DNA from: a bacterium
Lineage (GTDB): Bacteria; Bacillota; Clostridia; Oscillospirales; Oscillospiraceae
Assembly (NCBI GenBank): GCA_004560375.1
Contig: SFVC01000024.1
Location: 1 to 33,974, forward strand
Direction: 5' to 3'
DNA: 33,974 bases
Positions 32,695 to 33,974 of the stretch are shown here, piece after piece. Numbering within the stretch: the stretch's first letter is position 1; every line of letters starts with the position of its first letter. The translations under genes and the position numbers were made by a program. The notes under the pieces were generated by a model, which worked only from the letters and a program-made list of their open reading frames with translations, was not told the DNA's origin and did no database searches.

Positions 32695-32970
32695 ATGAAT
32701 AAAGCAGATCTGATCAATGCCGTGGCCGAGAAAACCGGCCTGTCCAAGAAGGACAGCGAGTCCGCCGTGGCCGCCGTGGTGGACGTGATCACCGAGTCCC
32801 TGGTGCAGGGCGAGAAGGTGCAGCTGGTGGGCTTCGGCTCCTTCGAGGTGAAGGCCCGCGCCGCCCGCACCGGCCGCAACCCCCACACCAAGGAGGAGAT
32901 CCAGATCCCCGCTTCCAAGGTGCCCGTGTTCAAGGCCGGCAAGGCCCTGAAGGACACGGTGGATCAGTAA
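32695..32970 (+). CDS. hup: DNA-binding protein HU
   Basis: This small histone-like protein bends and compacts DNA as a dimer. The 91 residues are typical. MNKADLINAVAEKTGLSKKD forms the dimerisation helices, VQLVGFGSFEVKARAARTGR the beta arm base, and the arm tip holds RNPHTKEEIQIPA with the conserved Asn-Pro. The ATG follows ACAGGAGGAAAAGTC. The upstream region has a small hairpin (TGCGG/CCGCA) and an AAATCTG/CAGATTT inverted repeat. A terminator follows. Codon use suggests high expression. Confidence 0.97.
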   Translation: MNKADLINAVAEKTGLSKKDSESAVAAVVDVITESLVQGEKVQLVGFGSFEVKARAARTGRNPHTKEEIQIPASKVPVFKAGKALKDTVDQ

Positions 32971-32981
32971 AAGAAACCCGG

Positions 32982-33015
32982 TGAGGCAGGGCGCTGGCCC
33001 TGCCTCATTTTCTTT
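32982..33015 (+). terminator. Terminator after hup
   Basis: TGAGGCAGGGC (32982-32992) and GCCCTGCCTCA (32997-33007) form an 11-pair stem with a four-base loop, followed by TTTTCTTT. It lies directly before the ribosome site of the S4 gene, so read-through or a separate start must express that gene. Confidence 0.85.
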
Positions 33016-33030
33016 GGAGGTGCAGTCAGG

Positions 33031-33270
33031 ATGCGATTGGACAAATGGCTGAAGGTCTCCCGGCTGATCAAGCGGCGTACCGTGGCCAACGAGGCCTGCG
33101 ATGCCGGGCGGGTGACCGCCAACGGCCGGCCGGTGAAAGCGTCCTACGACGTGAAGTCCGGCGACGTGCTGGAGCTGAAGTTCGGCGAAAAGCTCATCCG
33201 GGTGGAGGTCCTGTCCACCGCCGACATCGTGGGCAAGGCGGACGCGGAGGCCATGTATAAGCAGCTGTGA
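33031..33270 (+). CDS. rqcP: S4-domain RNA-binding protein, RqcP/YabO-like
   Basis: This 79-residue protein is almost entirely an S4 RNA-binding domain: MRLDKWLKVSRLIKRRTVAN, a DAGRVTANGRPVKAS loop and a short C-terminal helix. RqcP (YabO) in Gram-positive bacteria helps RqcH add alanine tails to stalled nascent chains on 50S subunits. Length and the neighbourhood mazG-hup-S4 match yabO. Related Hsp15 proteins are longer. The ATG follows GGAGG. The terminator of hup precedes it and its own terminator follows. Confidence 0.88.
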   Translation: MRLDKWLKVSRLIKRRTVANEACDAGRVTANGRPVKASYDVKSGDVLELKFGEKLIRVEVLSTADIVGKADAEAMYKQL

Positions 33271-33281
33271 GGCTGCGTTCA

Positions 33282-33320
33282 AAAAGGATCGGCAGGCGTG
33301 GCCCTGCCGATCCTTTTGTG
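33282..33320 (+). terminator. Terminator after the S4 gene
   Basis: AAAAGGATCGGCAGG (33282-33296) and CCTGCCGATCCTTTT (33303-33317) form a 15-pair stem. It is symmetric and also lies just beyond the stop of the opposing XRE gene, so it may end both transcripts. Confidence 0.9.
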
Positions 33321-33323
33321 TCC

Positions 33324-33557
33324 CTATGTTTCCACATTGTCCCCATCCCGTGGATAGGGTTCAATCTGCTTTGTCAATCCGGCCAAGTAATCCATGCTGG
33401 TTCCCAGTGCCAAGGCAATCCGCCTGCACTGTTCAAAAGACATATACCGAAACCCGCGCTCAATTTTTGAATATGCGCTCTGATCTATCCCGGTAAGCAT
33501 TTGCATTTTCACTTGCGTATAGCCGCGCTTTTTCCGCAGATCCCTTATTCTTGACAT
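33324..33557 (-). CDS. XRE-family helix-turn-helix regulator
   Basis: This 77-residue protein is nearly all a Cro/CI-type helix-turn-helix: SRIRDLRKKRGYTQVKMQML, then a turn and DQSAYSKIERGFRYMSFEQC (about residues 22-42), ending in a DYLAGLTKQ segment typical of the family. It probably represses its own region and the divergent small gene. The frame extends to an ATG at 33608, but the internal ATG at 33557 starts at the usual position; neither has a strong ribosome site. The DNA is less GC-rich than the neighbours. Inverted and direct repeats lie immediately upstream. Confidence 0.8.
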   Translation of the reverse strand: MSRIRDLRKKRGYTQVKMQMLTGIDQSAYSKIERGFRYMSFEQCRRIALALGTSMDYLAGLTKQIEPYPRDGDNVET

Positions 33558-33621
33558 AAAATCAACACTTGCTATTATGTCAATTTGTCCTATTGATTTT
33601 AGGCTCATATTGTCCTATAAT
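33551..33621. promoter_or_regulatory. Divergent promoter/operator region of the XRE gene and small ORF
   Basis: A 9-base inverted repeat, TTGACATAA (33551-33559) and TTATGTCAA (33575-33583), is followed by two direct copies of TTGTCCTAT (33585-33593, 33610-33618). A plus-strand promoter TTGATT (33593-33598), 17-base spacer and TATAAT (33616-33621) drives the small gene. A minus-strand TTGCAT/TAAAAT pair with an 18-base spacer may drive the XRE gene. The repeats look like repressor sites. Confidence 0.6.
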
Positions 33622-33639
33622 GCAAGTGAGGTGATCCAA

Positions 33640-33816
33640 GTGGTGGACTATAAAGAAATGTATTTCAAGCTTTTTCGCGCCACAGCAGATGCGATTGAGG
33701 TTTTGGAAGCGGCCCAACGGGAATGTGAAGAATTGTACATCTCCGCGGAGGAACCAACGCTGACCCTTTTCCCCGGAGGAGATGATCTGTCGAAAACAGG
33801 CGACAGTGAAAAATAG
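33640..33816 (+). CDS. Small conserved-looking protein beside the XRE gene
   Basis: This is a 58-residue protein starting MVDYKEMYFKLFRATADAIE, mostly one amphipathic helix with an acidic RECEELYISAEEP segment and a polar tail. I do not know a named family, although similar short helical proteins occur near XRE regulators in gut clostridia. The GTG start has GAGGTGATC upstream and a perfect TATAAT nearby. It is probably real because of these signals. No function can be assigned. Confidence 0.6.
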   Translation: MVDYKEMYFKLFRATADAIEVLEAAQRECEELYISAEEPTLTLFPGGDDLSKTGDSEK

Positions 33817-33846
33817 TGCGGGCGCTGTTACACCTCAAAATAAAGA

Positions 33847-33885
33847 AAGCGGACAGTCTTTCAACTGTCCGCTTCTTTGTGTCGG
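33847..33885 (-). terminator. Terminator of the rRNA operon, possibly bidirectional
   Basis: AAGCGGACAGT (33847-33857) and ACTGTCCGCTT (33864-33874) form an 11-pair stem. On the minus strand the T-rich TCTTTATTTT follows; on the plus strand CTTTGTG follows. It lies just beyond the 5S 3' end and after the small ORF, so it can serve both. Confidence 0.85.
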
Positions 33886-33974
33886 CATTACCTATTTTTC
33901 CGGGCCGTCGCCAGCCAAGTATTTTCGGCGCGAGTGAGCTTAACTGCCGTGTTCGGGATGGGAACGGGTGGACC
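33882..33974 (-). rRNA. rrf: 5S ribosomal RNA, partial
   Basis: The minus strand reads through the conserved 5S core: CCCGTTCCCATCCCGAACAC, GGCAGTTAAGCTC, GCGCCGAAAATACTTGGCTGG and a 3' end near GGTAATGCCGAC. About 93 bases are present; the 5' end lies beyond the window. It must be the end of an rRNA operon entering from the right. Confidence 0.93.

Noticed and set aside
1..33974. CRISPR array or tRNA gene
   Set aside because: No regularly spaced direct repeats and no cloverleaf with a TTCGA-type T-arm were seen on either strand by eye.

Overview
The window looks like the chromosome of a high-GC gut clostridium of the Oscillospiraceae / Flavonifractor type. This is inferred from several features: strong Gram-positive Shine-Dalgarno sites, Bacillus-type LexA boxes at uvrA and uvrB, a Bacillus-like yabM-yabN-yabO gene order, and GC-rich codon use. 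An AT-rich integrative element interrupts this background on the left.

Positions 1-4900 are the integrase end of that mobile element. In order it carries uppP (undecaprenyl-diphosphatase, plausibly bacitracin-resistance cargo), a sigma-region-4-like regulator, a 470-base structured non-coding stretch, an excisionase and two tandem tyrosine integrases. The integrases are both 403 residues long and align without gaps. The order resembles the cargo / orf7-like / xis / int end of Tn916-type elements. Composition changes to GC-rich chromosome at about 4870-4920.

Positions 5072-14620, minus strand, hold an oligopeptide ABC transporter operon in the order oppA-oppB-oppC-oppD-oppF, followed by a membrane-anchored ApbE-like protein. 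It is driven by a consensus sigma-A promoter with a hairpin-rich leader of about 235 bases. Three subunits depart from the textbook size: OppB has a large extracytoplasmic insertion, OppD a coiled-coil insertion of about 240 residues inside its ATPase fold, and OppF a C-terminal two-helix membrane extension.

Positions 14813-24513, minus strand, carry housekeeping genes: a YwlG/UPF0340 protein, a carboxypeptidase Taq (M32), a small membrane protein, a COG2426-type membrane protein, uvrA, a CPCC-type cysteine-rich protein, a YjbR/MmcQ protein, a YbaK/EbsC deacylase, an unrecognised protein and uvrB. uvrA and uvrB each have a -35/-10 promoter whose 17-base spacer contains a LexA-type box. The uvrA box is degenerate.

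Positions 24472-27771, minus strand, contain a split chromate-transporter pair and glutamine-dependent NAD synthetase, separated by a 78-bp palindromic repeat that supplies the nadE stop codon. Divergent from these, on the plus strand, are a purine nucleoside phosphorylase, an MTA/SAH deaminase-type amidohydrolase, a MurJ/SpoVB-family flippase, MazG, HU and an RqcP-type S4 protein. The first two suggest purine and methylthioadenosine salvage. The last four match the yabM-yabN-(hup)-yabO neighbourhood.

The right edge has a small lower-GC XRE regulator divergent from a 58-residue protein. Beyond them is the 3' end of a 5S rRNA gene on the minus strand, the tail of an rRNA operon that continues outside the window.
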